Of a stretch of 64,000 nucleotides of DNA, positions 24,977-33,860 are shown one piece after another. Made by a program: the position numbers and the translations under genes. The stretch covers positions 18,707 to 82,706 of the forward strand of contig JAUNGC010000014.1 in assembly GCA_030524745.1 (NCBI GenBank). The letters are read 5' to 3'. The notes under the pieces are model-generated. The model was not told the DNA's origin and searched no databases. It was given only the letters and a program-made list of their open reading frames with translations. Origin of the DNA: Eubacteriales bacterium (GTDB lineage: Bacteria > Bacillota > Clostridia > Lachnospirales > Lachnospiraceae). Each line of letters starts with the position of its first letter. Position 1 is the stretch's first letter.

Positions 24977-25590
24977 GGTACCTCCAAATCCAGCGCCTTC
25001 CGCAGCTTTCCCTTGATCCGCTGCAGCGCGTTGTCCGTGCTTTTTTCATCCCGCCCCAGCACTTTTGCGATCTGGACGTATCCCATACCGGTCATGTACA
25101 GATCCAGCACCTGCTTTTCAAAATTGCTGAGTTCCTTTTCAATCATTTTCTGCAGACGTTCCACATTTTCCCGGTCGATAAAAAGTTCCTCCGGGCTTTT
25201 TTCCCAGGCGTCAGGCAGTTCAAAAGCATGCTCTTTTTCATCACTGCCGCCGTTTTCCCCACCGCTTAAAGAAATATAACGGTTTAACGGCGCATGCTTT
25301 TTCCTGGCCGACGCCTGCACCGCCGTATACATCTGTCTGGAAACGCACAAATCCGCAAATGTATAAAAGCTGGCATCCCTGCCCGCATCATAATCCCGGA
25401 CAGCTTTAAAAAGGCCAATCATGCCCTCCTGGATCAGATCCTCACCGTCCGCTCCCAGCAGATACATGGATTTGGCCTTACTGCGCACCAAGCCTTTATA
25501 TTTTTCCATAATATAGTCCATGACGCGATCGTCCCCGTCCCGAAGGCAGAGGATCAGTTCTTCGTCACTGTACGCTTTGTAATCATTCAT
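24973..25590 (-). CDS. sigH: RNA polymerase sigma factor SigH
   Basis: 205-residue sigma-70-like factor of the SigH type that drives the start of sporulation and stationary-phase genes. Region 2 is seen in YKGLVRSKAKSMYLLGADGE and DLIQEGMIGLFKAVRDYD, then FADLCVSRQM; region 4 in LSNFEKQVLDLYMTGMGYVQ and KVLGRDEKSTDNALQRIK. The context ispF - cysE - cysS - mrnC - rlmB - sigH matches the Firmicutes order, although yacP is missing. This supports a spore-forming clostridium. Confidence 0.92.
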   Translation of the reverse strand: MNDYKAYSDEELILCLRDGDDRVMDYIMEKYKGLVRSKAKSMYLLGADGEDLIQEGMIGLFKAVRDYDAGRDASFYTFADLCVSRQMYTAVQASARKKHAPLNRYISLSGGENGGSDEKEHAFELPDAWEKSPEELFIDRENVERLQKMIEKELSNFEKQVLDLYMTGMGYVQIAKVLGRDEKSTDNALQRIKGKLRKALDLEVP

Positions 25591-25596
25591 CCGCGC

Positions 25597-26340
25597 TCAT
25601 CCTTCCAGCCTTTGACGGACAATTTCATACGCAAGCACGCCGGCCGCCACCGACGCATTCAGAGAATCGATATCGCCCTTCATCGGGATGGAAGCGATCA
25701 TATCGCACTTCTCCTTTACCAGACGTCCCACGCCTTCTCCCTCGTTTCCGATCACAAGGCCGACCGGTCCTTTCAGGTTCAGATCATACATTCTCGTTCC
25801 GCCCATGTCCGCGCATACAAACCAGATGCCTTCTTTTTTCAGACTTTCAATCGTCTTCGCCATATTGGTCACCCGCGCCACCGGCGTGAAATTCAAAGCG
25901 CCGGCAGAGGTCCTCGCCACTACCGCAGTCAGTCCTGCCGCCCGGTTTTTGGGAATGATGACGCCGTGCGCCCCCGCCAGGTTGGCCGTGCGGATGATCG
26001 CCCCCAGATTGTGAGGGTCCTCAATGTTGTCCAGTAAAAACAAAAAGGGCGCCTCCCCTTTCTGCCTTGCCGCCTCCAGAATATCCTCCACTTCCGCATA
26101 TTCATAAGCGGCCGCATACGCGATAACGCCCTGGTGTTTTCCGGTTTCCGAAAGCTGATCCAGACGTTCCTTCGTCACATATTTGACCGGCGTATCCTGC
26201 TTTTTGGCTTCCCGCTTAATCGTCATGACGGGACCGTCCTGACATCCGTCCAGCAAAAACAGCTTATCGATGGGTCTGCCCGCGCGGTAAGCTTCTATTA
26301 CGGCATTTCTGCCCTCAATCGTAAATTCCTCGTAACGCAT
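25597..26340 (-). CDS. rlmB: 23S rRNA (guanosine-2'-O-)-methyltransferase RlmB
   Basis: SPOUT-class methyltransferase, 247 residues. The N-terminal substrate-binding domain (to about 85, EGRNAVIEAYRAGRPIDKLF) is followed by the trefoil-knot domain with LLDNIEDPHNLGAIIRTA, GLVIGNEGEGVGRLV and SIPMKGDIDSLNASVAAGV. GAGGAC precedes the start. Lies 6 bp before sigH and downstream of mrnC; the 26341-26406 gap holds no gene. Confidence 0.95.
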   Translation of the reverse strand: MRYEEFTIEGRNAVIEAYRAGRPIDKLFLLDGCQDGPVMTIKREAKKQDTPVKYVTKERLDQLSETGKHQGVIAYAAAYEYAEVEDILEAARQKGEAPFLFLLDNIEDPHNLGAIIRTANLAGAHGVIIPKNRAAGLTAVVARTSAGALNFTPVARVTNMAKTIESLKKEGIWFVCADMGGTRMYDLNLKGPVGLVIGNEGEGVGRLVKEKCDMIASIPMKGDIDSLNASVAAGVLAYEIVRQRLEG

Positions 26341-26406
26341 CTTTTTGTCCTCATTTTATGCCCGCAGGGCCCGTTCCCGCTGCCGTAGCGCTTTTGTCAG
26401 ACCGCG

Positions 26407-26847
26407 CTACAGCTTTGTACCGGTCAGTTCAAAGCTTTGTTTTACCAGATACAACAGCCTGTCCACCCGGTCCGTCAGATACAAAAAACCATACAGCGCT
26501 TCCAGCCCTGTAGCCTTGCGGTAATCTCCGACGGACGCGTTTTTCGCCGTCGTATGGGAATGGGCATTGCGCCCTCTCTTATAGACCGCAAGTTCCTCTT
26601 CGGTCAACTCAGGCAGCAGCGCGTCCGCATATGCCGCCTGCGCCGCCGCCTTTACCACTTCGCTTTTCCTCTTATGCAGCGTGTTCGGAGCCGTGTTGGC
26701 CCGTTCCACCACGATTGTCCTGACGATCAGGTCATAAATGCAGTCTCCCACAAAGGCCAGCGTCAGGGGCGAATAAGTCTTCAGATCCACACTTTTGCAG
26801 GCAAATTCCTCCCGGATTGCCGCCAGCAGCGTTAAGTTCTCTTCCAT
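26407..26847 (-). CDS. mrnC: Mini-ribonuclease III
   Basis: Catalytic RNase III domain without an RNA-binding domain, 146 residues; matures 23S rRNA ends in Firmicutes. Family motifs: YSPLTLAFVGDCIYDLIVRT with the metal-binding Asp, RGRNAHSHTTAKNA and YRKATGLEALYGFLYL. The start lies inside the cysS 3' end (16-bp overlap), the standard arrangement in this group. Confidence 0.95.
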   Translation of the reverse strand: MEENLTLLAAIREEFACKSVDLKTYSPLTLAFVGDCIYDLIVRTIVVERANTAPNTLHKRKSEVVKAAAQAAYADALLPELTEEELAVYKRGRNAHSHTTAKNASVGDYRKATGLEALYGFLYLTDRVDRLLYLVKQSFELTGTKL

Positions 26848-28241
26848 TTCACTCCCTCGCGGGTATCTTCCAGCACGATCCCTTTTTTCAGCAGTTCATT
26901 GCGGATTTCGTCCGCGCGGGCAAAGTTCTTCGCCTTTCTCGCCGCCTGCCGTTCCGCAATCAGCGCCTCTATATCGGAATCCAGAAGTTCCTCTTTGGTC
27001 TCCACAATCAGACCGCAAATGCCGCACAGCGTCTCAACCTTCTCCAAAAGCGCCTGCAAAAACGCCTTGCTGCTGTCCGCGTTTGTATTGGTGTTGACAA
27101 ATTTCACCAGTTCAAAAATCACGGACAGCGCGTCCGCCGTGTTGAAATCATCGTCCATGGCTTCATCGAATCTCTCCGTAAAGCCTTCCGCTTCCGCAAG
27201 CAGCGCCGTCTCCGTCTCGCTTAAAGCGCCTTCTTTTGCATTCTGCAAAAGGAACTTCACATTGGAAACCGCCGTACGGATGCGTTCCAGACCGTTTTTC
27301 GCCGCTTCCATCAGATCCGCGCTGAAGTTTAACTGGCTTCTGTAATGGGCGGACAGCATAAAGAAACGCAGCACCATAGGATCATATTTTTCCAGAATAT
27401 CCCTGACCGTAAAAAAGTTGCCGGCGGACTTGCTCATTTTCTTATTGTCAATGTTCAAAAATGCGTTGTGCATCCAATAACGGGCAAAAGTTTTTCCGTT
27501 GGCAGCCTCCGACTGGGCGATCTCATTTTCATGATGAGGGAACACAAGATCCTCTCCGCCTGCATGAATGTCAATCTCCTCACCCAGATATTTCTTACTC
27601 ATGACGGAGCACTCAATATGCCAGCCCGGCCGTCCGTTACACCAGGGGGATTCCCAGTAAGGTTCTCCTTCCTTTTTCGGCTTCCACAGCACGAAATCCA
27701 GCGGATCTTCCTTCTGGTCCTCGCCGGAAACGAGCAGAGAGCGCTTGCCCCCTTCCAGTTCATCCAGATTCTTGTGGGACAGCTTGCCGTATTCCTTAAA
27801 ACTTCTTGTGCGGAAATATACGGTTCCGTCCTCCGCCACATAAGCATGGCCTTTGTCGATCAGCGTCTGAATCATTTCCTCCATGCCGCAGATTTCCTGG
27901 GTTGCAAGGGGATGCGTGGTCGCGGGCTTCACGTTTAAGGATTCCATATCCTTCTTGCACTCCGCAATATAACGTTCGGAAACCACGCTGGCCTCCACGC
28001 CCTCTTCGATCGCCTTTTTAATAATCTTATCGTCAACATCCGTGAAATTGCTGACATAATTCACTTCATAGCCTTTATGCTCCATATAACGGCGTACCGT
28101 ATCGAACACGATCATCGGACGCGCATTGCCGATATGGATCAGATTGTATACGGTAGGCCCGCAGACATACATGCGCACTTTCCCCGGCTCAATGGGCACA
28201 AATTCTTCCTTTTTCTTGTTCAAGGTGTTATAAATTTTCAT
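26832..28241 (-). CDS. cysS: Cysteinyl-tRNA synthetase
   Basis: Class I synthetase, 469 residues. ATP-site motifs are [17 protein letters not shown] (HIGH variant HIGN) and [10 protein letters not shown]; zinc ligands appear in [15 protein letters not shown] and VFPHHENEI. The ATG at 28241 has GAGAGG upstream; eleven in-frame codons further upstream are not typical. Cotranscribed with cysE behind a Cys T-box, so uncharged tRNA-Cys should raise both cysteine synthesis and charging. Confidence 0.97.
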   Translation of the reverse strand: MKIYNTLNKKKEEFVPIEPGKVRMYVCGPTVYNLIHIGNARPMIVFDTVRRYMEHKGYEVNYVSNFTDVDDKIIKKAIEEGVEASVVSERYIAECKKDMESLNVKPATTHPLATQEICGMEEMIQTLIDKGHAYVAEDGTVYFRTRSFKEYGKLSHKNLDELEGGKRSLLVSGEDQKEDPLDFVLWKPKKEGEPYWESPWCNGRPGWHIECSVMSKKYLGEEIDIHAGGEDLVFPHHENEIAQSEAANGKTFARYWMHNAFLNIDNKKMSKSAGNFFTVRDILEKYDPMVLRFFMLSAHYRSQLNFSADLMEAAKNGLERIRTAVSNVKFLLQNAKEGALSETETALLAEAEGFTERFDEAMDDDFNTADALSVIFELVKFVNTNTNADSSKAFLQALLEKVETLCGICGLIVETKEELLDSDIEALIAERQAARKAKNFARADEIRNELLKKGIVLEDTREGVKWKRT

Positions 28242-28313
28242 GAGTCCTCTCGCTTTCTTCCGCATTCGCGGCATTTTTCCGTCATTATTTTCTTCCGCAT
28301 CTGCGGCGCTTTA

Positions 28314-29006
28314 TTATATTTCTTTTTCTTCTGAAACTGCGGCGCTTTTGCGCAACTGCTTCATTTCCGCTTCCAGTTCCAGCACCCTGTTGATCAGTTC
28401 GCTGTTGGCTTTCTGCAGATTGACGATGTCCTCCCTGACCGGATCGGGCAGATGCACCTGATCCATCGTCTCCCTGGGCAGCGGCTGATTGTCCCGGCGC
28501 ACCACGCGTCCCGGCACGCCCACGACCGTGGAATTGGGCGGCACGGGCGACAGCACCACGCTTCCCGCTCCGATCTTGGAATTTTCTCCGATCGTAAAAG
28601 ATCCCAGTACCTTGGCGCCGGCGCTGATCATCACATTATCTTTGATCGTCGGATGACGCTTGCCCTGTTCCTTGCCGGTACCTCCCAGCGTCACGCCCTG
28701 ATAAAGCGTGACATTGTTTCCGATCACCGCCGTTTCCCCGATGATGACGCCGTTTCCGTGATCGATGAAAAAACCGCTCCCGATTTTGGCGCCGGGATGA
28801 ATCTCGATTCCGGTCTTACGCACGCCTCTCTGGGAAATCCAGCGCGCCAGAAAATAATGCCCTGACAAATACAGTTTGTGCGCAATGCGATAATGCAGCA
28901 TCACCTTAAAACTCGGATACAAAAAAACTTCCATGGAAGAATGAATTGCCGGATCCCTCTCCCGGATGATCCGAATTTCTTCCTTCACATTTTTGATCAA
29001 TCCCAT
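28314..29006 (-). CDS. cysE: Serine O-acetyltransferase
   Basis: First step of cysteine synthesis from serine. 230 residues with a left-handed beta helix of hexapeptide repeats (GIEIHPGAKIGSGFFIDHGN, GVIIGETAVIGNNVTLYQGV, GSFTIGENSKIGAGSVVLSP) and catalytic His residues in IDHGNG and KRHPTI. A C-terminal coiled-coil extension (about 190-230, NLQKANSELINRVLELEAEM) is longer than in the E. coli enzyme. The ATG at 29006 follows GGGGGTC. Confidence 0.95.
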   Translation of the reverse strand: MGLIKNVKEEIRIIRERDPAIHSSMEVFLYPSFKVMLHYRIAHKLYLSGHYFLARWISQRGVRKTGIEIHPGAKIGSGFFIDHGNGVIIGETAVIGNNVTLYQGVTLGGTGKEQGKRHPTIKDNVMISAGAKVLGSFTIGENSKIGAGSVVLSPVPPNSTVVGVPGRVVRRDNQPLPRETMDQVHLPDPVREDIVNLQKANSELINRVLELEAEMKQLRKSAAVSEEKEI

Positions 29007-29076
29007 ATCCAGACCCCCGTTATACACAGACAGCCGCCTGCATCAATAACATCCGCTCAAATCACAAAATAAATAA

Positions 29077-29372
29077 CAAAAGAACCGAAGACCTGCCCCT
29101 TTCTCAGAGACGAAATAATCCGCGGTTCCACTCTTCTTCAGAATCCTGCCGCCATCTGTTTCGGGGCGGCTCCCGTTCTGCCCTCATGCGCGTAACGTGC
29201 GCTCTTTACGTACCCGGCTCAATCCGCCTGCGGCGCTTCGCCGGATCAGCTCCCGGATGCACTTTCTGCCACACAGCACATGGGACGCTCTCAGCCGGCG
29301 GCCTCCCTCTCTGTTGCGGCAATCGCCGCCTTTGATGCTGACGTATGCATACTCTTTCCGTTCACAGCTTTT
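29077..29372 (-). promoter_or_regulatory. Cysteine T-box riboswitch upstream of cysE-cysS
   Basis: Leader RNA sensing uncharged tRNA. The T-box sequence AGAGTGGAACCGCGG is at 29120-29135 (minus). The stem I region contains GAACGGAAAGAGTA, an AGAGAGGGAGGCCGCCGGCT AG-bulge region, and a candidate specifier loop GAAAGTGCATCC in which TGC (29259-29261) is a Cys codon. The terminator is formed by GAACCG pairing with CGGTTC before TTTTG (29077-29130). Confidence 0.85.
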
Positions 29373-29384
29373 TTCCTATTAATC

Positions 29385-29413
29385 AGAATAAAAAATTTTT
29401 ACCGTTTTGTCAA
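29385..29413 (-). promoter_or_regulatory. Promoter of the T-box-cysE-cysS operon
   Basis: TTGACA (29408-29413), 17 nt, TATTCT (29385-29390) on the minus strand, just before the T-box leader. Confidence 0.85.
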
Positions 29414-29423
29414 CCGCTTTGCT

Positions 29424-29483
29424 CAATTTCACCGGCTCCTGGCGCTACACAATTTCACCGGCGACTGGCGTTACACAATTTCA
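29424..29483. repeat. 26-bp tandem repeat at the 3' end of the GNAT gene
   Basis: Units 29424-29449 and 29450-29475 (CAATTTCACCGGCTCCTGGC...) with a third partial copy to 29483. The repeat duplicates the last coding bases and stop of the GNAT gene into the following spacer. Confidence 0.85.
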
Positions 29484-30499
29484 TTGATCCACACCGGCGC
29501 GAGGAAACGAATTTTGGAAAAGACTTCTCCCTGCGGTTTTCGGTAACCAAACACGATTGCGGTCAGTTCTGCAATGCCGGTCTGTAAGTCGGCTTTCCGC
29601 ACTTCCCTGCATTCCGTGATCTGCGCGCCGTCCTTTTTGACCCGGCACAAAAAGCGGCCGTTGTTTTCCCCGATCAGAGAATCTGTAACCTCGAGGACAA
29701 ATTCTGTCTCTTCTTCGCTTCGCAGCAGGGAAAGCATGCTTTTCAGATTCACAATGCGCGCCATGATGACAGGCTCCGTCTCTTTTCCGCGCGTTACAAA
29801 CGCAGCTTCGGCCTCCCGCCCCGCCAGCACTTCCGTAATTTCCGGACTGCCGCCCTCGTTGGTATACATGCACAGCCCTTCCAGATCGCCGCCATCCCCG
29901 GCATATCCTAAAATACAGCCTTCCTGAGCCTCAAGTTCTTTTATCTGTTCTTTATAATATGCCCGGTCCCGCCAAACGTACACGCTCTTTTCCTTTTTTA
30001 AAAAGCCCTGTGCAAAATCCGCCATCCGGTCTGCGTCCCGCTCCGTCAGAACCTGCAGCTTTTCCCGGCGTAAGCTTTCCGCCTCCCAAACCGGTTTTTC
30101 ATAAATATAGGTAAAATCAAAAGGCGCATAAATGTCGGGGGAGGCGGGCATCAGAAAAACAAAAGGCATCTGTTCCTGATATAACATCCGAAACGCCTCT
30201 TTTAATAAGGAAGCCATATATCCTCTGTGCCGGTATTTTTCCTTCGTGGCGACTCCTACAAGATAAACGGAATCCGCCCGGTTTTCTCCAACCGCCATAT
30301 GCTCCGGCGTCAGATAGAGCATGGCGCGGATTCCGTCCTCTCCTTCCAGCACAAGTCCCCTGTTTTTCTCCGCTTTATGAGAAAAATAGTAATCCGTAAA
30401 ACGTTTGGCGTCTTCCCAAAACACTTCCCGCCAAAGCGGCTCCGCTTCCAGACAGGCTTTGTTTTCCAGCAGGCGAATCCGGCGCAGTTCTTCGCTCAT
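29471..30499 (-). CDS. GNAT family N-acetyltransferase, Eis-like
   Basis: 342 residues. The acetyl-CoA loop is in [20 protein letters not shown] within the N-terminal GNAT fold; the middle resembles the second GNAT-like domain and the last ~100 residues ([20 protein letters not shown]) an SCP2-like domain, the architecture of Eis proteins that acetylate amines. The substrate is unknown. The ATG overlaps the ispF stop by 4 nt. It interrupts the otherwise conserved ispF-cysE order. Confidence 0.8.
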   Translation of the reverse strand: MSEELRRIRLLENKACLEAEPLWREVFWEDAKRFTDYYFSHKAEKNRGLVLEGEDGIRAMLYLTPEHMAVGENRADSVYLVGVATKEKYRHRGYMASLLKEAFRMLYQEQMPFVFLMPASPDIYAPFDFTYIYEKPVWEAESLRREKLQVLTERDADRMADFAQGFLKKEKSVYVWRDRAYYKEQIKELEAQEGCILGYAGDGGDLEGLCMYTNEGGSPEITEVLAGREAEAAFVTRGKETEPVIMARIVNLKSMLSLLRSEEETEFVLEVTDSLIGENNGRFLCRVKKDGAQITECREVRKADLQTGIAELTAIVFGYRKPQGEVFSKIRFLAPVWINEIV

Positions 30500-31035
30500 G
30501 CCTTCACACAGCCGCTGCAGCCCGCGCAGCCGGCCTGTGTCACATCCCTGTCATAAAGTTCCATCGGACTTGTCAAAAGGCAGATCGCCTGTGAAGAAAT
30601 TCCCTCCTTGCTTCCGGTAAAGCCGAGTCCTTCCTCCGTGGTCGCCTTTACGTTGACCTGGGAAATGTCGATTTTCAACGCGTCCGCGATATTCTGACGC
30701 ATGGCGTCAATGTGAGGACGCATTTTGGGCGCCTGCGCAATGATCGTCGCGTCGATGTTTTCCACCAGGAAGCAATGCTCTTCCAGAAGTTTCCCCACAT
30801 GCTTGAGTAACTCCATGCTGCTGATTCCCTTATAGGCCGGATCGGTGTCCGGAAAGTGTTTGCCGATGTCGCCCAGCGCCGCCGCGCCCAACAGCGCGTC
30901 CATAATGGCATGCAGCAGCACATCCGCATCCGAATGCCCCAGCAGTCCTTTCTCATAAGGAATCTCCACGCCTCCCATAATCAGCTTCCTGTCTTCCGCC
31001 AGTCTATGCACATCATATCCCATACCGATTCTCAT
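30496..31035 (-). CDS. ispF: 2-C-methyl-D-erythritol 2,4-cyclodiphosphate synthase
   Basis: Fifth step of the MEP isoprenoid pathway, a homotrimeric zinc enzyme. Metal ligands appear in GMGYDVHRL and [20 protein letters not shown]; substrate residues in [11 protein letters not shown] and [15 protein letters not shown]. At 179 residues it is about 20 longer than usual: after the normal end (AICLLTSP) comes a tail with a CAGCSGC motif. Coupled to the GNAT gene downstream. Confidence 0.95.
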   Translation of the reverse strand: MRIGMGYDVHRLAEDRKLIMGGVEIPYEKGLLGHSDADVLLHAIMDALLGAAALGDIGKHFPDTDPAYKGISSMELLKHVGKLLEEHCFLVENIDATIIAQAPKMRPHIDAMRQNIADALKIDISQVNVKATTEEGLGFTGSKEGISSQAICLLTSPMELYDRDVTQAGCAGCSGCVKA

Positions 31036-31064
31036 AATCTATCCCTGCTTTCTGAAAAAAATAA

Positions 31065-31097
31065 GGTATACTGCAGCTACAACATCCACAGTATACC
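31065..31097 (-). terminator. Terminator of the KdpDE-like operon
   Basis: 9-bp perfect arms GGTATACTG and CAGTATACC followed on the minus strand by TTATTTTTTTC. Confidence 0.8.
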
Positions 31098-31121
31098 ATA
31101 TTTTACTTATTTGATACAACC

Positions 31122-31829
31122 TCAATCCGGATCCAGCATGCGGTACCCCACGCCCACTTCCGTAAAGATATACCTGGGCTGGGCCGGGTTCTTCTCCAGC
31201 TTTCGCCGGATATTCGCCATGTTCACCCGCAGAATCCGGTTATTGTTTTCCATATTCGGCCCCCAGATTTCCTTAATCAAAAAATCATAGGTCAGCACCT
31301 TCCCCGCATATTTTCCCAAAAGCCCCACCAGTTTAAATTCGTTCTGCGTCAGGTTCGCATCATTGCCGTCCACATAGACCCGGTGCTTATCATAATCGAT
31401 GACCAGTCCACCCGCCTGAAACGTTCCGGTAAGCCCGCCGTCCGGCGCAGGATAGGAGGTTCTGGAATGCCGGATCGCAGTCCTGATCCGCGCCAGCAGT
31501 TCCGATGTGCCAAAAGGCTTTGTAATATAATCATCCGCGCCCAGATCCAGCGCTTCCACCTTATCCTTTTCATGGGTTCTGGCGGAAACCACAATGACCG
31601 GCATGCCCGACCACTCCCTGACCTGCTTTAAAATCCGGATGCCGTCCATATCCGGCAGGCCGAGGTCCAAAATGACCAGATCCGGGCAGCGGGAGGTGAT
31701 AATGCTGTACGCCTCCGTTCCCGTGCTTGCGATCATCACATCATAATTGTTCGCCTCCAGAATGGCGCGGATAAAATTCCGGATGCTTTTATCGTCTTCC
31801 ACGATCAACACTCTGTCTTTGATTTCCAT
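31122..31829 (-). CDS. KdpE-like response regulator
   Basis: OmpR-family regulator of 235 residues. Receiver domain 1-125 with acidic pocket VLIVEDDKSIR, phospho-acceptor Asp in LVILDLGLPDMDG, Thr/Ser in VIVVSARTHEKDK and Lys in DDYITKPFGTSELLAR. The C-terminal winged helix has NEFKLVGLLGKYAGKVLTYD, NNNRILRVNMANIRRKLE and YIFTEVGVGYRM. ATG 31829 follows GAAGGGG and lies 1 nt after the kinase stop. By similarity to KdpE it would respond to potassium or turgor, but no kdpFABC genes are nearby. Confidence 0.88.
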   Translation of the reverse strand: MEIKDRVLIVEDDKSIRNFIRAILEANNYDVMIASTGTEAYSIITSRCPDLVILDLGLPDMDGIRILKQVREWSGMPVIVVSARTHEKDKVEALDLGADDYITKPFGTSELLARIRTAIRHSRTSYPAPDGGLTGTFQAGGLVIDYDKHRVYVDGNDANLTQNEFKLVGLLGKYAGKVLTYDFLIKEIWGPNMENNNRILRVNMANIRRKLEKNPAQPRYIFTEVGVGYRMLDPD

Positions 31830-31830
31830 T

Positions 31831-32898
31831 CTATTCTTCCCCTTCCTTCGGGAGCCAGAATTCCACCTTCGCACCCTGCGGTTCCAGATTCTGCGCCTTC
31901 ATGTTTCCTTTATGGGCTTTTACGATGCTCATGCAGACGGAGAGACCGATTCCCATATTCCGCTTGGAATCATACTCTTCTCCCTCTCTGGACTGCAGGC
32001 TCGCCTCAAACATGACCGGCAGCACGCTCTCTTTGATTCCCTGCCCGTCGTCCTCCACAGAAAAAGTAACCCTGCCTTCCGTCTGCGTCACAACAATCCG
32101 GATCAGCTTCGTCGTTTTCCCGTGCAGAACGGAATTTTCCATCAGATTCACAAGCACCTGCTCGATCAGCACGCCGTCCATTGCGACCAGCAGTACGTCC
32201 GGCGGCATTTCCACTTCCACCTCAACCTGCGGAAAGCGCTTTTTAAACTTCATAACCGCCCCGCCGATCACTTCTTCCACCACTTCCTCACAGGTTGTAA
32301 TCCGCGTGCTGTCGCCGTTGATGCGCGTGACGGAAAGCAGATTTTCCACAACCCGGATCAGCCACTGCGCTTCATCCACAATATCCCTTGTCAGTTCCAG
32401 CTTTTCCTGCTTCGCCAGAACGTCATAATTTTCCAGAATGGCGGTGGCGGACCCCAGAATAGAAGTCAGCGGCGTGCGGATATCATGGGAAACGGCCCGC
32501 AGCAGATTGCCGCGCATTTTCTCTTTTTCCACCTCAAGCCGCACCTGCTCCTGCTGTTTGATCTGCGTGGTCAGCGTGCTGACGATGGCCGCCACCGCCA
32601 GCATCGCCAGAAATGTCAGCGGATATCCGGTGATGGTAAAATTCAGCGCGAAGTACGGATATGTGAACACAAAATTCACGCCTACCACCGCAATCATGGA
32701 GGAAACAATCCCATACAGATATCCGTCCGTATAGCGGGAGATGAACACTACCGCCAGCACAAACAGAAGCGGCACATGGGTATCCGTGGTGGCGAAGTTC
32801 TGCAGAAAAAAGCAAAAGGCAGTGGCAATTCCCAGAATCCCCACCGTAACCGCGCAGTTTTGAAAAATCTTTCTTTTCCTCACCGAATTCATCCGCAT
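31831..32898 (-). CDS. KdpD-like sensor histidine kinase lacking the N-terminal sensor domain
   Basis: 355 residues. Four closely packed membrane segments at about 14-110 (DUF4118 type, with VPLLFVLAVVFISRYTDGYL and GVNFVFTYPYFALNFTITG) match the centre of KdpD. Kinase motifs follow: phospho-His in LLRAVSHDIRTPLTS, N box in LVNLMENSVLHG, G boxes in VEDDGQGI and NMGIGLSVCMSIV. The ~400-residue KdpD/USP cytoplasmic region of enterobacterial KdpD is absent. It overlaps the previous gene by 10 nt and is followed directly by the response regulator. Confidence 0.88.
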   Translation of the reverse strand: MRMNSVRKRKIFQNCAVTVGILGIATAFCFFLQNFATTDTHVPLLFVLAVVFISRYTDGYLYGIVSSMIAVVGVNFVFTYPYFALNFTITGYPLTFLAMLAVAAIVSTLTTQIKQQEQVRLEVEKEKMRGNLLRAVSHDIRTPLTSILGSATAILENYDVLAKQEKLELTRDIVDEAQWLIRVVENLLSVTRINGDSTRITTCEEVVEEVIGGAVMKFKKRFPQVEVEVEMPPDVLLVAMDGVLIEQVLVNLMENSVLHGKTTKLIRIVVTQTEGRVTFSVEDDGQGIKESVLPVMFEASLQSREGEEYDSKRNMGIGLSVCMSIVKAHKGNMKAQNLEPQGAKVEFWLPKEGEE

Positions 32899-33236
32899 AC
32901 ATCCATTCTCCGCTTTTCCTTTTTCGTCTCAATCACATGCCTGACCGCCGCCACCGGATGGTGAAATATCATCCTCGGCCCGGAGAAGCGCATCACTACG
33001 CGGATTTTTTCCCGCATATCGGGCTTATAACAGTGCACCTTACAATTCGAGCAAAAAGTTTTTGTCTCCATGAACGGACATTTATCGCTGCGCATTCTGG
33101 CATACTGATCCAGTTCGGCGCATTCCGGACACAATGTTTCTTTGGTATGATGCTGTTTTCTGCAATATAAAGCGATCATTTCGGAAACCATCTTCTTTTC
33201 CCGGTTCCGCTTGCTTTCCGTGTTTTTCATCTGCAT
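32889..33236 (-). CDS. Nitrous oxide-stimulated promoter family protein
   Basis: 115 residues of a small Cys-rich family known mainly by name. Motifs: KMVSEMIALYCRKQHHTKET, CPECAELDQYARMRSDKCPF, FCSNCKVHCYKPDMREKIR and VMRFSGPRMIFHHPVAAVRH. The paired Cys/His clusters suggest zinc or another metal cofactor. The true function is not established and the family name does not imply denitrification here. GAGGAAC precedes the start; it overlaps the KdpD-like start by 10 nt, hence cotranscription. Confidence 0.85.
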   Translation of the reverse strand: MQMKNTESKRNREKKMVSEMIALYCRKQHHTKETLCPECAELDQYARMRSDKCPFMETKTFCSNCKVHCYKPDMREKIRVVMRFSGPRMIFHHPVAAVRHVIETKKEKRRMDVCG

Positions 33237-33320
33237 AGTTCCTCATATCATAAACTTTGGATCTCCTTTCATTTTAACAATCGTATGCGTAAAGTCAAGA
33301 TACAGGAAATTCCGGCCTAC

Positions 33321-33349
33321 AAAAAAAGAGCCGTCACCGACTCTCTTTT
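33321..33349 (-). terminator. Terminator after the 48-residue membrane protein gene
   Basis: Stem of AAAGAG plus GTC pairing with GAC plus CTCTTT (small internal bulge), followed on the minus strand by TTTTTTT. Confidence 0.75.
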
Positions 33350-33370
33350 GCCGCGTTTCCTTCAAACTCT

Positions 33371-33517
33371 TCAGGCGTATAAAGATTTTCCATATTTAAT
33401 CTTCCCGTAAATCTTCTGACATAACACAACCGGCAGGCTCACTGTAATGTAAATCGTCGGCACTCCGCCCAGAAGAACCATTAAGATGACCATAATAATG
33501 CTTACAATATTTCCCAT
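33371..33517 (-). CDS. Small membrane protein (48 residues)
   Basis: ATG at 33517 has AAAGAGGG 8 nt upstream. The protein is one long hydrophobic stretch (about 4-33, GNIVSIIMVILMVLLGGVPT) followed by a basic tail (KIYGKIKYGKSLYA). No family recognised. A terminator directly follows. The good ribosome site and terminator argue that it is real; inner-membrane insertion is inferred. Confidence 0.6.
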   Translation of the reverse strand: MGNIVSIIMVILMVLLGGVPTIYITVSLPVVLCQKIYGKIKYGKSLYA

Positions 33518-33683
33518 AAATTCAACCCTCTTTCTGATACTTTCCTGAATTGATCGAAAAGATAATAGCATAATCTTTTCCCACAATCCACAAGAGGGAC
33601 GGCATCTTAACCGCCGTTTAACGCGCGTCTTCTTTTTCTTAGCAGAAACTTAACCGTCAGCATCATTCATCACCGAATATATG

Positions 33684-33860
33684 CTATAACAATTCCAACA
33701 GCATCTTTACAATGATAAATATTGTAATTACCGCCCCGATTCCCGCCGTGATTCCATAAATTTTGCGGGACTCTTTGTCCCCCTTTTCCTTATGCAGGTA
33801 ATAAATACCCGCACCTGAAATCAACACGCCGATTGCCAGACCGATCACATTAAAAATCAT
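33684..33860 (-). CDS. Small membrane protein coupled to the metal ATPase (58 residues)
   Basis: ATG 33860 overlaps the ATPase stop (ATGA), with GGAGG 8 nt before it inside the ATPase gene; a longer start at 33875 would include the ribosome site itself. Two hydrophobic segments (about 2-20 and 36-56, GAVITIFIIVKMLLELL) flank a charged loop (LHKEKGDKESRKIYG). No family recognised. Translational coupling suggests a role linked to the ATPase, perhaps as a small accessory subunit. Confidence 0.65.
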   Translation of the reverse strand: MIFNVIGLAIGVLISGAGIYYLHKEKGDKESRKIYGITAGIGAVITIFIIVKMLLELL

